DNA from: an uncultured Eubacteriales bacterium
GTDB taxonomy: Bacteria; Bacillota; Clostridia; Christensenellales; Aristaeellaceae
Reading direction: 5' to 3'
Length of the DNA: 64,000 nucleotides
Assembly: GCA_902793605.1 (NCBI GenBank)
Contig: CADBEB010000016.1
Location: 60,744-124,743, forward strand
This document shows, piece by piece, positions 32,879-41,570 of this stretch. The notes below the pieces were generated by a model. That model was not told where the DNA came from. It saw nothing but the letters and a program-made list of their open reading frames with translations, and made no database searches. The position numbers were made by a program, and so were the translations under genes. Each line of letters opens with the position of its first letter. Position 1 is the first letter of the stretch.

Positions 32879-35862
32879 TGTCCGTATTCGCATATGATCG
32901 TCCGGATCACAGCAGCTGCGTCCGCGGATACGCTGTCCAGTTCATTGATCCCGACCGTTTGCTCTTTCCCGTCGAGGCGCAGCCTGACGCGGTCCTCCCC
33001 AGTCATCAGGAAGCCTTCGTTTTCACTGTTCGTAAAGTCTTCCTCCGACCAGAACAGGGTGAACTTATCCCGGTAAGGTTTGCCGCTGTACGGGCAGAAT
33101 ACGGCGCAGTTGCCGCACTCGTTGCACATCCCGTCTACATGGATGATCTGGGCCTGGCACTTGCCGGGCACATGAACCGCCACATTGGCGCGGTTCGGGC
33201 ATACGTCCGCACAGACCTCGCAGACCGACGGGCATCCCAGGCACCGCCAGTCCGGCTCGGTTGACACATCCTCCGCAATCCTGCCCTTTTTGAAGAGATA
33301 AAGCTCTTCAGCCAAAGAGGTTTCATCGGGCGACCGGAAAGCCGCCAGAGCCGGGACCCCGGCAATCGCAACAGTCGCAGCCCAGGCATCGGCAATGCCT
33401 TCTACCACCGTGGCCGGTCCCCGGCGCGCGTCGCCGATCGCATAGACGCCTTCGACGCTTGTCTTCATTCCCTCGTCTGCCACAGGCCGTCCTTTGGCGT
33501 CGATCTCGCAGCCTGCAGCCACAAACAGCGCGGTATCCACCTGTTCGCCCACAGCAGCGATCACGGTATCCGCCGGGATCGTTTTTATCTCGCCCGTGTC
33601 CACCGGTGAGCGTCTGCCGGAAGCATCCGGCGCGCCGAGTTCCATCACATGGCAGATCAGTTTCCCGTTCTCGAGGCGTTCCGGCGCCAGGAGTTTCATG
33701 AACTCGACACCGTCCTCCAGTGCCATCTGCAGCTCTTCCTCATCCGCCGGCATATAGCGCCGGGTCCGGCGGTAGACCAACCGCACATTCGGGCCGCCCG
33801 GCAGCCGTTTCGCAGCCCGCGCCACGTCCATCGCGGTATTACCGCCGCCCAGGACGACGATATCCCGGCCGGCATCGATCGATCCGGGATCGGTCTTCAG
33901 CTGTTCCAGGAACGCCAGCGCGTCCAGGCACTCGCCGCTTTCCAGCGGATTCTTTCCATGTTTCCATGCGCCGACTGCGACGATCACATCGGTATATCCT
34001 TCCGCTTTCAGTTCCCCGATGGAAGTGATCTCCCGTCCGCATACGATCTCCGCGCCAAACGCCCCGCAGATGGCGATATCCTTTTCGATCGCGTCAGCCG
34101 TGATGCGGAAATCAGGGATCACATGGGCGACCACGCCGCCCGGCTTATCCTTGCGTTCAAACACGGTGACCGGCACACCAAGCCGACTCAGGAGCATTGC
34201 GGCTGCAAGGCCCGCCGGCCCCGCGCCGACGACAGCAACCCTTTTGCCATTTCCGGCCGTCCCGGCTTTCAGGCTCGGGATAACCTTGTCGAAAGCCTGC
34301 TTTGCGGCTGCCAGCTTGGTCTCCCGGATGTGAAGTGTCTCCTCATAATAGTTGCGCATGCACTTATCCCCGCAATGATGCGGGCAGATGGTGCCCGTAA
34401 TGAACGGAAGCGGGTTCCGCTCCAGGACAATGCGCAGCGCCTTCTCCGGGTCATCCTCCAGCATCGCCTGCAGGTACGCCGGGATATCCTGCCCGATGGG
34501 GCAGCCGTCCCGGCACGGGGCGGTAAAGCAGTCAAAGAGCGGCAGCGACCTGCCTGTCTTCCGGTCCGGCAGCGGCTTGACCGGCTTCCGGTAGTGTCCG
34601 GATGCGGCCACGCCTTCATCCAGCGCCTTTACCGCCTGCACATCCACGCCGTGGAAGGGTTCATAACCGCAGGCTGCCAGGCTCTCCGCGATCTGGTTCA
34701 TTCGCCGGTATCCGCCCGGCTTCAGGATCGTGGTCGCCATGGTGATCGGCCAGATGCCGGCGCGGAACAGCGCCGCCGCGTTGCTCATGTCGGCGCCGCC
34801 GGAATACGAGATCCGCAGTTTCCCTCCGAGTGTCTCACTGATCCGGGCCGCCAGGTGGATGGTCAGCGGGAACAGGGCGCGGCCCGCCATGTACATCTCT
34901 TCACTGGGCAGTTCGCCCCGGGTAACGTCTACCGGGAATGTGTTCGTCAGCTTGACGCCAAACTCAAGGTCCTTCTCTTCTGCCAGCGCGGTCAGGCGTT
35001 CCAGCATCGGCACCGCGTCCTTCCACTGCAGGTCTTCGCGGAAATGCCGGTCGTCAAAGCACACATAATCGAACCCCAGGCTGTCCAGCCGTTCCCGGGC
35101 GTATTCATAGCCCAGCAGCGTCGGGTTCAGTTTGATGTAGGTGTTCAGGTGTTTTTCCGTGATCAGGTAGGTGGCGATCCGCTCGATCTCGTCCGGCGGG
35201 CATCCGTGCAGCGTGGACTCCGTGATCGAGGCGGAAATGCGGGAGCTGATGTTCTGAACATACTCCTCATCCACATTTCTGAACCGGCTGAGATTGGCCA
35301 GGGCCCATCCGATGCATTTCCGGAACGCTTCGGTGTCCTTTGCCTCGATCATGCCGTCAATGAAAGTATTGATCTTCTCTGATTTGATCCCTGCCAGGTC
35401 GTAACCAACCGACATGTTGAACACGAAAGCGTCAGGATCTCCCAGGTTATACTCCCTGGCCAGCAGTTTGCAGGCTACCCAGGCCTTGACGTACTCGGCA
35501 TACGCCTGGGTCACATACAGTTCCGTGGACCACTCGCAGTTGTAGCACTCGTCCCCGGCGGTGATGCAGGGTTTCTTCACGCAGGCCGCCAGTTCCGGGC
35601 CATCCATCTGCTGTACCGTCTTCAGCTCGAAAAAGCGCGCTCCGGCCGCATAGGCAGCAATAATATTCTGCGCCAGCTGGGTGTGCGGCCCGGCCGCCGG
35701 CCCGAAAGGTGCCTCCACCTTCTCATCAAAGATCGGCAGGGCCCGTCCGTCGATGTGCCGCACAGGATTGGGCACGCCGAAGAAGCTGCCTTCCTTCCGG
35801 TATTCCTCCAAAGCCCAGTTCATCAGATGCCCGAAAGGCATCGGCCGCATGATATCGCTCAT
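32860..35862 (-). CDS. ygfK: YgfK putative selenate reductase-like flavoprotein/Fe-S oxidoreductase
   Basis: A large cytoplasmic protein of 1000 aa. The start ATG at 35862 has AAGGAGGA four bases upstream. The N-terminal half resembles a dihydropyrimidine-dehydrogenase-like barrel (APFGPAAGPHTQLAQNI, TESTLHGCPPDEIERIA). The middle is a GltD-like FAD/NAD(P) module with CRDGCPIGQDIPAYLQAM, CPHHCGDKC, VAVVGAGPAGLAAAMLLSR and VVLGGGNTAMDVARAA. The C-terminus has ferredoxin-like cysteines (CLGCPSVCEVCADVCPNRAN; CNECGNCAVFCPYSG). It probably passes electrons between NAD(P)H or ferredoxin and a reductive step of purine ring degradation. The old name 'selenate reductase' is not supported directly. 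Confidence 0.93.
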   Translation of the reverse strand: MSDIMRPMPFGHLMNWALEEYRKEGSFFGVPNPVRHIDGRALPIFDEKVEAPFGPAAGPHTQLAQNIIAAYAAGARFFELKTVQQMDGPELAACVKKPCITAGDECYNCEWSTELYVTQAYAEYVKAWVACKLLAREYNLGDPDAFVFNMSVGYDLAGIKSEKINTFIDGMIEAKDTEAFRKCIGWALANLSRFRNVDEEYVQNISSRISASITESTLHGCPPDEIERIATYLITEKHLNTYIKLNPTLLGYEYARERLDSLGFDYVCFDDRHFREDLQWKDAVPMLERLTALAEEKDLEFGVKLTNTFPVDVTRGELPSEEMYMAGRALFPLTIHLAARISETLGGKLRISYSGGADMSNAAALFRAGIWPITMATTILKPGGYRRMNQIAESLAACGYEPFHGVDVQAVKALDEGVAASGHYRKPVKPLPDRKTGRSLPLFDCFTAPCRDGCPIGQDIPAYLQAMLEDDPEKALRIVLERNPLPFITGTICPHHCGDKCMRNYYEETLHIRETKLAAAKQAFDKVIPSLKAGTAGNGKRVAVVGAGPAGLAAAMLLSRLGVPVTVFERKDKPGGVVAHVIPDFRITADAIEKDIAICGAFGAEIVCGREITSIGELKAEGYTDVIVAVGAWKHGKNPLESGECLDALAFLEQLKTDPGSIDAGRDIVVLGGGNTAMDVARAAKRLPGGPNVRLVYRRTRRYMPADEEELQMALEDGVEFMKLLAPERLENGKLICHVMELGAPDASGRRSPVDTGEIKTIPADTVIAAVGEQVDTALFVAAGCEIDAKGRPVADEGMKTSVEGVYAIGDARRGPATVVEGIADAWAATVAIAGVPALAAFRSPDETSLAEELYLFKKGRIAEDVSTEPDWRCLGCPSVCEVCADVCPNRANVAVHVPGKCQAQIIHVDGMCNECGNCAVFCPYSGKPYRDKFTLFWSEEDFTNSENEGFLMTGEDRVRLRLDGKEQTVGINELDSVSADAAAVIRTIICEYGHLILNS

Positions 35863-35927
35863 CGGATCCTCCTTAATACTTTTCTCCGCAACCTCAGCTC
35901 GGACGGGATATCCGCCGCCGGCGGTCG

Positions 35928-37253
35928 TCAGAGCTTCGCCCACAGTTTCCTGCTCTGCTCCAGGGTCCATGCATTAATCCGTTCTTCATCCAGGTCGACA
36001 AACTGCCGATCCTGATACAGCAGCCGTCCGTTGATAACGGTAGTGCGGCAGTTCCGCCCGTTCATCCCGAACAGCATATGCCCGTCGATATTCGCGTCAC
36101 TGAAAGGCGTAAAGGGCTTGTAATCCATCACGATGATATCCGCTGCCGCGCCTTCCTTCAGGATGCCGAGCGGCACACCGAAATACTTCTCCGCGATCAT
36201 GCGGTTGTTCGTAAACTGCATGGTCACATCCTCGCCCCACGCCACATTCGGCATTGCCGCATTGTGCCGCTGGATGATCAGGAAGACCTTCATGCTCTCC
36301 AGCATGTCGTGGGTATAGGCGTCCGTGCCCATGCCGACGGTAATCCCCTTCTTCATCATCTGCAGGACCGGCGCGCAGCCCACGGCATTCCCCATATTGG
36401 ACTCGGGATTGTTGACCACCATGGTCCCGGTCTCCTTGATGATGTCCATCTCGGCCGGACTGACGTGGATGCAGTGCCCGAGCAGCGTCCGTTCTCCCAG
36501 GATGCCGTTGTACAGCAGGCGGTTCACCGGGCGGCAGCCGTAGTTGCGGAGGCTGTCGTACACGTCGTTCATGCCCTCCGCAACGTGGAGATGGAAGCCG
36601 GTCATACCGTTGTTGGCTTCCACCATCTTCTCAAAGGTTCTGTCGGAGATCGTGAAGAGCGCATGCCCGCCGAACATGGCCTTGATCATGGGATCACCGG
36701 CTTCCTTCGCCCAGACGGCAAAATCGGCGTTCTCCCGGATGCCCTGCTGCGTCTTATCCTCCCCGTCGCGTTCGGATACCTCGTAGCAGAGGCAGGCGCG
36801 CATGCCGGTCTCTTTCGCCACGTCCCGGATGGCGAACAGGGAACCCGGTATCTCGCCGAAGCTGGCATGGTGATCGAAGATCGTGGTCACGCCGTTCCGG
36901 ATGCAGTCGAGGATCGTAGCATAGGCGGAAGCCCGGGTCCCATCCAGGGTCAGCTGCCGGTCGATCGCCCACCACATACCATCCAGGATTTCATAGAAGT
37001 TGGTTGGATTATATCCGTCGATCGTCAACCCTCTGGCCAGCCCTGAGTAGATATGCGTATGGGCATTGATCAGCCCGGGCATGATCACGCCACCTGCCGC
37101 GTCCACATACCGCGCGTCCGGATATGTCTTCCTCAGTACGCCGTCCTCACCCACAGCAATGATCTTCGCGCCTTCCGTCACGACCGCGCCGTTTTCAAGA
37201 TAAGGCCTGTCCGGATCCCGGGTGATCACCCGTCCGTTTCCGATCAGCAGCAT
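35928..37253 (-). CDS. ssnA: SsnA-family amidohydrolase
   Basis: A 441-aa metal-dependent deaminase/amidohydrolase of the SsnA family. The zinc-site motifs are GLINAHTHIYSGLARG (about residue 60), FHLHVAEGMNDVYDSL, LGHCIHVSPAEMDII and GMGTDAYTHDMLESMK. Its name comes from E. coli, where its gene lies with ygfK, ygeW and ygeY. In reported urate-degrading gut clusters it is one of the conserved genes. The substrate is likely a purine-derived ring or its opened product. Confidence 0.94.
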   Translation of the reverse strand: MLLIGNGRVITRDPDRPYLENGAVVTEGAKIIAVGEDGVLRKTYPDARYVDAAGGVIMPGLINAHTHIYSGLARGLTIDGYNPTNFYEILDGMWWAIDRQLTLDGTRASAYATILDCIRNGVTTIFDHHASFGEIPGSLFAIRDVAKETGMRACLCYEVSERDGEDKTQQGIRENADFAVWAKEAGDPMIKAMFGGHALFTISDRTFEKMVEANNGMTGFHLHVAEGMNDVYDSLRNYGCRPVNRLLYNGILGERTLLGHCIHVSPAEMDIIKETGTMVVNNPESNMGNAVGCAPVLQMMKKGITVGMGTDAYTHDMLESMKVFLIIQRHNAAMPNVAWGEDVTMQFTNNRMIAEKYFGVPLGILKEGAAADIIVMDYKPFTPFSDANIDGHMLFGMNGRNCRTTVINGRLLYQDRQFVDLDEERINAWTLEQSRKLWAKL

Positions 37254-37285
37254 CTCCTCACCCCTCCCGTCTGTTTCGCTCTCTT

Positions 37286-37331
37286 TCCGAAATTGTGAAT
37301 GATGAATTCTGCGTTATGGATTCTGAATTCA
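37286..37331. repeat. AT-rich GAATTC-type repeat
   Basis: Imperfect ATTGTGAATGATGAATTC and ATGGATTCTGAATTC units fill most of the ssnA/PLP-enzyme junction and touch the stop codon of the PLP-enzyme gene. Confidence 0.6.
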
Positions 37332-38579
37332 GATACCGATTCCTTTGGCTGCGAATGCCTCCAGCAGCGCATCCATCTCCGGCCGGATGCTCATAGGCTC
37401 ACCGGCTGCCCGGATTGCGTTGTTCACGTCCTTCAGTCCGTTCCCGGTGACGATGCTCACAACGGAGGCATTCCTTTCGATCAGTCCGGTCTCGATGGCT
37501 TTTTTGACGCCTGCCGTACCGGCGGCACCCGCCGGCTCCGCAAAGACGCCCGCGAATCTGCCGAGCAGGCGCATTGCAGCCATGATCTCCTCATCGGTGA
37601 CGTTTACCACAACGCCGTTGGATTCGCTGATCGCGCGCAGCGCCTTGACCGGATTCCGTGGCACGCCCACCGCGATGGAATCCGCCAGCGTGTTCTCCTC
37701 CTGGGGAATCCATTCCATGGTTCCCGCGGCCGCCGCCGTATTGATGGGACAGCAGCCGCTGGCCTGCACGCTGATGATGCGGGGCAGCCGGTCGATCATA
37801 CCTGCCTGGTAAAGATCCCTGAATCCCTTCCATACACCGCCGATGGTACAGCCGTCACCTACGGAGACCGCCACGTAATCCGGCATTTTGAATGAAAGCT
37901 GTTCCGCAATCTCCAGCGAGACTGTCTTCTTCCCTTCCATCAGGTAGGGATTGATGGCTGCGTTGCGGTTATACCACCCCCACCGGTCGATCGCTTCCGC
38001 TGAGATCCGGAAAGTGTCCTCATAGCTTCCTTCCACCAGGATGACCGTAGCGCCGAACATCATCAGCTGCGCCACCTTGCCTTTGGGAGCCCTGGACGGC
38101 ACAAAGATAAAGGTCGAAAGCCCTGCGGCAGCCGCGTTGCCGGCCAGGGAGCTGGCGGCATTGCCCGTGGAGGAACAGGCGATCGTGGTCTTCCCCGCCT
38201 CGCATGCCTTGACGACCGCCATGGCGGAAGCCCGGTCCTTCAGGGACGCCGTCGGATTCTGCCCGTCGTCCTTGATCCACAGTTCCCGGATGCCCAGTTC
38301 TTTTCCCAGCGCGTCCGCCCGGTACAGGGGAGAGCCTCCGACCCGCAGGCGCGGGCGGGTTCCCGGTCCTTCCACCGGCAGGAACTCCAGATAGCGCCAC
38401 ATGGTCGGATCGTTCCGTTCCCGGAGCGGATGCTTTTGGAAGCAGGAGCGGATATAGTCGTAGTCATACTCAATATCCAGGATCCCGCCGCAGTGCGGGC
38501 AGACGGTCGTCCCCGGTTCAGCGGAGCCGGTCTTTCCGCAGATCGTGCATCTGGCTCCCGTGACATTCCGCATCGTCAC
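37329..38579 (-). CDS. Threonine synthase-like PLP enzyme with N-terminal zinc ribbon
   Basis: A fold-type-II PLP enzyme of 416 aa. An N-terminal zinc ribbon (CTICGKTG and CPHCGG, residues about 11-31) precedes the catalytic domain, with the PLP lysine in NPTASLKDRASAMAVV (about residue 114) and the phosphate-binding loop CSSTGNAASSLAGNAAAAG. This is the threonine synthase/threonine dehydratase pattern. Isolated from any threonine pathway gene and placed in the purine operon, it may instead perform a beta-elimination such as release of ammonia from a diaminopropionate-like intermediate, in place of YgeX. The GTG at 38579 is preferred because GGGAGG is eight bases upstream. Confidence 0.85.
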   Translation of the reverse strand: MTMRNVTGARCTICGKTGSAEPGTTVCPHCGGILDIEYDYDYIRSCFQKHPLRERNDPTMWRYLEFLPVEGPGTRPRLRVGGSPLYRADALGKELGIRELWIKDDGQNPTASLKDRASAMAVVKACEAGKTTIACSSTGNAASSLAGNAAAAGLSTFIFVPSRAPKGKVAQLMMFGATVILVEGSYEDTFRISAEAIDRWGWYNRNAAINPYLMEGKKTVSLEIAEQLSFKMPDYVAVSVGDGCTIGGVWKGFRDLYQAGMIDRLPRIISVQASGCCPINTAAAAGTMEWIPQEENTLADSIAVGVPRNPVKALRAISESNGVVVNVTDEEIMAAMRLLGRFAGVFAEPAGAAGTAGVKKAIETGLIERNASVVSIVTGNGLKDVNNAIRAAGEPMSIRPEMDALLEAFAAKGIGI

Positions 38580-38617
38580 GTGTATACCTCCCTTATCGCT
38601 CCCTTATCGCTTATCTG

Positions 38618-40087
38618 TCACAGTTTTTTCAGCAGTCCGGTGTCCTCGTTGAACTGCCGGATCAGCTCGTCCACCCTGTCCGCGTCCGCTTTCACGCTGT
38701 CCCAGGTGTGTGCCGTGTCGTACCACAGGCTCTGCAGCTCCTCGGAAGTCTTGCCCTGCTGCTCGACCCAGGTATAGTATTTCAGGTTGTGCACCCGTTT
38801 CCGCTCCTGATAAGTCAGTTCAAGCATGTTGTCGGTCTTTTCACCGAGGATGTGGGTATGGAAATCAACGGCCGCCATTTCCCGTGTGTATTCCCCGTCC
38901 TCTTCCTGGAGCTCACGCACGCGGGAGGAATACATGCTGGCGGAGTCTGTCATGACCGTGGCCACCACGTCGTGTTCGGTCAGTTCGTAATACTTCGCCA
39001 TCTTGATGGCGCAGAGCATGTTGGCGATGCCGGAGATCCCGAAGAGTTCCAGATTGTTCAGCGTCTCTTCCGGAACGCCCGCGCTCCGCAGGTATTCGTG
39101 TCCGATCGGCTCATTGAACAGGCGGAGCACCTTCTGGGAATCCTCGTCGTCGATATCGACCACCAGGTCAGTGTTTTTCACATTGTGAATCCACGGAACA
39201 TGCTTGTCTCCGATCCCTTCGATCCGGTGGGCGCCGAAGCCGTTCTCCAGCAGTGTCGGGCACTGCAGTGCCTCGCCGACACCCAGTTTCGCCTTCGGAT
39301 ACAGATCCTTGATCCGGTCGCCGGAGGCCATGGTGCCGGCGGAACCGGAGGTAAAGATCGCTCCGAAGAGTTGATCGCCCTCGCCCTTGATCTGTTCAAA
39401 TGCCTCGGCAATGGCATTGCCTGTCACGTGGTAGTGCCACATGTAATTGCCCATCTCGGCAAACTGGTTGAAGATAATGCAGTCAGGCTCCTGCTCCAGT
39501 TCGTGGGTCTTGTCAAAGATCTCCTTCACGTTGGATTCGGTGCCGGGGGTCGCGATGATCTCGCTGGCCACCGTTTCGAGCCATTCAAAGCGTTCCCGGC
39601 TCATTCCTTCGGGAAGGATCGCCACGGAGTGGCAGCCTAGCAGCTTGGAATTGAACGCGCCGCCGCGGCAGTAGTTGCCGGTGGAGGGCCAGACCGCCCG
39701 GTGTGCGGAGGAATCGAACTGTCCCGTCACCAGCCGCGGCACAAGGCACCCGAAGGACGCGCCGACCTTGTGGCAGCCCGTGGGGAAATACTTGCCCACC
39801 ATCAGGAGGATCTTCGCCTTGACGCCCGTCAGCTCCGGGGGCAGGACGATAAAATTCGGTTTTCCGAAGAGTCCGCCCGATTCCTTCGGCTCGTTCTTCC
39901 AGGTGATCCGGAACAGGTTAAGCGGATTCACTTCCCACAGTCCTACATTCCTGAGCTGGGCCTGGATCTTGTCCGGGATGGTCTCCGGATCCTTCATCTG
40001 GGCAATGGTCGGAATGATGATGTTCTGTTCCCTTGCCCGCTGGATGTTGTTGGCTCTTCCTTTTTCGTTGATGGTCAGATTAATCAT
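38618..40087 (-). CDS. Fold-type-II PLP-dependent enzyme (cysteine synthase/TrpB-like)
   Basis: A 489-aa PLP enzyme. The likely Schiff-base lysine is in YFPTGCHKVGASFG (about residue 108), with STGNYCRGGAFNSKLLG as a phosphate/substrate loop and IFTSGSAGTMASGDRI as the glycine-rich PLP phosphate site. It is longer than cysteine synthases (about 310 aa) and belongs to an uncharacterised subgroup often annotated only as 'PLP-dependent subunit beta'. It lies directly upstream of the threonine-synthase-like gene and downstream of xdhC, so a paired role in purine-derived amino-acid cleavage is plausible. The substrate is unknown. Confidence 0.82.
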   Translation of the reverse strand: MINLTINEKGRANNIQRAREQNIIIPTIAQMKDPETIPDKIQAQLRNVGLWEVNPLNLFRITWKNEPKESGGLFGKPNFIVLPPELTGVKAKILLMVGKYFPTGCHKVGASFGCLVPRLVTGQFDSSAHRAVWPSTGNYCRGGAFNSKLLGCHSVAILPEGMSRERFEWLETVASEIIATPGTESNVKEIFDKTHELEQEPDCIIFNQFAEMGNYMWHYHVTGNAIAEAFEQIKGEGDQLFGAIFTSGSAGTMASGDRIKDLYPKAKLGVGEALQCPTLLENGFGAHRIEGIGDKHVPWIHNVKNTDLVVDIDDEDSQKVLRLFNEPIGHEYLRSAGVPEETLNNLELFGISGIANMLCAIKMAKYYELTEHDVVATVMTDSASMYSSRVRELQEEDGEYTREMAAVDFHTHILGEKTDNMLELTYQERKRVHNLKYYTWVEQQGKTSEELQSLWYDTAHTWDSVKADADRVDELIRQFNEDTGLLKKL

Positions 40088-40119
40088 GTTTCCCTCCTGC
40101 GAATTCCCCGCTCAATTCT

Positions 40120-40608
40120 TTACTCTTTCCCAAGCCTTTTTAACATAGTCTTTTTTACTGCCCGGAAAATATTCTCATACCCCGTGCACCTGCACAGATG
40201 CCCCGACATCCGGATCCGGATTTCCTCGTCCGATAGTTCCCTGCCCTCGTTCAGGATCTCCACCGCGCTCATGATGGCGCCCGGCGTGCAGAACCCGCAC
40301 TGGACGGCTGCCTCGTCGATAAACGCTTGCTGGATATCAGACAGCTCACCGTTCGGCCCTTCAAGGCCTTCCAGCGTCAGGATCTCCTTTCCGTCCGCCC
40401 AGACCGCCAGGTAGATACAGGAATTGAAGCATTCCCCGTTGATCAGGACGTTGCAGGCGCCGCACTCACCAACCTCGCAGCCCTTCTTCACGCTGGTCAG
40501 CCGGAAATCGTTCCGCAGGAGATCCGTCAGGGAAGCGCGCACGTCCACCATGGCTTCCCGTTCTTTCCCGTTGATGGTGCAGTGGATCAGTTTGTACTGC
40601 TTACTCAC
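40120..40608 (-). CDS. xdhC: Xanthine dehydrogenase iron-sulfur subunit
   Basis: Electron-transfer subunit of 162 aa with two [2Fe-2S] clusters. The plant-type cluster motif is GCEVGECGACNVLINGECFN (about residues 42-61). The second is in CGFCTPGAIMSA and CRCTGYENI (about 100-148). Standard length for the small subunit. It overlaps the FAD subunit gene by eight bases, so the three subunits XdhA, XdhB and XdhC are made together. Confidence 0.95.
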   Translation of the reverse strand: MSKQYKLIHCTINGKEREAMVDVRASLTDLLRNDFRLTSVKKGCEVGECGACNVLINGECFNSCIYLAVWADGKEILTLEGLEGPNGELSDIQQAFIDEAAVQCGFCTPGAIMSAVEILNEGRELSDEEIRIRMSGHLCRCTGYENIFRAVKKTMLKRLGKE

Positions 40609-41488
40609 GGATCACACCTCCCCCCAGTTCGATCGACTTGATCAGCGCGCGCCTGGCCATTTCCACCGCGATATGCTCGCGGAAAGCCTTGGCCGCCCGC
40701 CAGCTGTCCCGCGGATGGATATCCTCCAGGACTGCCTTTGCGAAAGCGTCCACGGTCTCTTTACCGGTCTCTTTGCTCTTCGCGGCTGCTTCCGCGGACG
40801 GAGCCCTCATCGGGATCGGTCCTGCCACGCCAAAGGCAATCCGCGCATCCAGGATCGTCTTTTTGTCCTCCGACAGCCGGACATTCACCGAGCAGCCGAG
40901 ATTGGCAATGTCCATGGCTTCCCGCATTGCGTACTTGATGTAGTTCCCGTGATAACCCTCGTAGGCTTTCTTCGGGATGATGATCGCGGTCTGCATCTCC
41001 GCCGGCTTCAGGTCCACCTTTCCGGCCTTGATATAGAACTCCCCGATCGGGATTCTGCGAACCCCCTCGGGACCCGCCAGTTCCACGATCGCATCCCAGG
41101 CAAACAGCGTCGACGCGGAATCCGCGCTGGTCACGCCGTTGCAGGTATTGCCGCCGATCGTACCGATGTTCCGGATCTGCGGTCCTCCCACCAGGCTTAC
41201 CGCTTCCCCCAGCACCGGAATCTTTTCCTGAATGATCGGATCCGCAGCGATATGGGAAAAGCTGGTCAGCGATCCGATCCGGATCGCTCCCTCTTCATCA
41301 TAGGAGACGCCCCGCAGCGCGTCGATCCCGTAGATACTCACCAGCTCGACGCCGGCCCGTTTTCCCTCGCGGATCTGGACCAGTACGTCGCTCCCGCCGG
41401 CGATGATCTGCGCTTCCGGATGCTCCTGCATCAGCCGGATCGCGTCCGCAACGCTCTCCGCTTCATACAGCGCTTTGATGTCGTACAT
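40601..41488 (-). CDS. xdhB: Xanthine dehydrogenase FAD-binding subunit
   Basis: A 295-aa FAD subunit that passes electrons to NAD+ or another acceptor. FAD-binding motifs are AQIIAGGSDVLVQIREGKR (about residues 28-46) and RNIGTIGGNTCNGVTSAD (about 105-122). The C-terminal domain is of the CO dehydrogenase flavoprotein type. It overlaps xdhC downstream and follows xdhA by 79 bases, an interval that holds a dispersed repeat. Confidence 0.94.
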   Translation of the reverse strand: MYDIKALYEAESVADAIRLMQEHPEAQIIAGGSDVLVQIREGKRAGVELVSIYGIDALRGVSYDEEGAIRIGSLTSFSHIAADPIIQEKIPVLGEAVSLVGGPQIRNIGTIGGNTCNGVTSADSASTLFAWDAIVELAGPEGVRRIPIGEFYIKAGKVDLKPAEMQTAIIIPKKAYEGYHGNYIKYAMREAMDIANLGCSVNVRLSEDKKTILDARIAFGVAGPIPMRAPSAEAAAKSKETGKETVDAFAKAVLEDIHPRDSWRAAKAFREHIAVEMARRALIKSIELGGGVIRE

Positions 41489-41539
41489 AGCATTCTCTGC
41501 CTTTCTCTATACTGTGTCGTCCCGATTCCCGATTGTTCC

Positions 41540-41570
41540 GTTTCGTCCTGAACGCAGTAAAGGATCTTTA
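41540..41570. repeat. Short dispersed repeat between xdhA and xdhB
   Basis: A degenerate copy of the GTCATTCTGAACGGAGTGAAG unit (here CGTCCTGAACGCAGTAAAGG) lies in the xdhA-xdhB gap. Confidence 0.5.

Noticed and set aside
37329..38579. Calling this gene ygeX (diaminopropionate ammonia-lyase)
   Set aside because: The N-terminal zinc ribbon and the catalytic motifs fit threonine synthase-like enzymes, not YgeX. Only a functional replacement is proposed.
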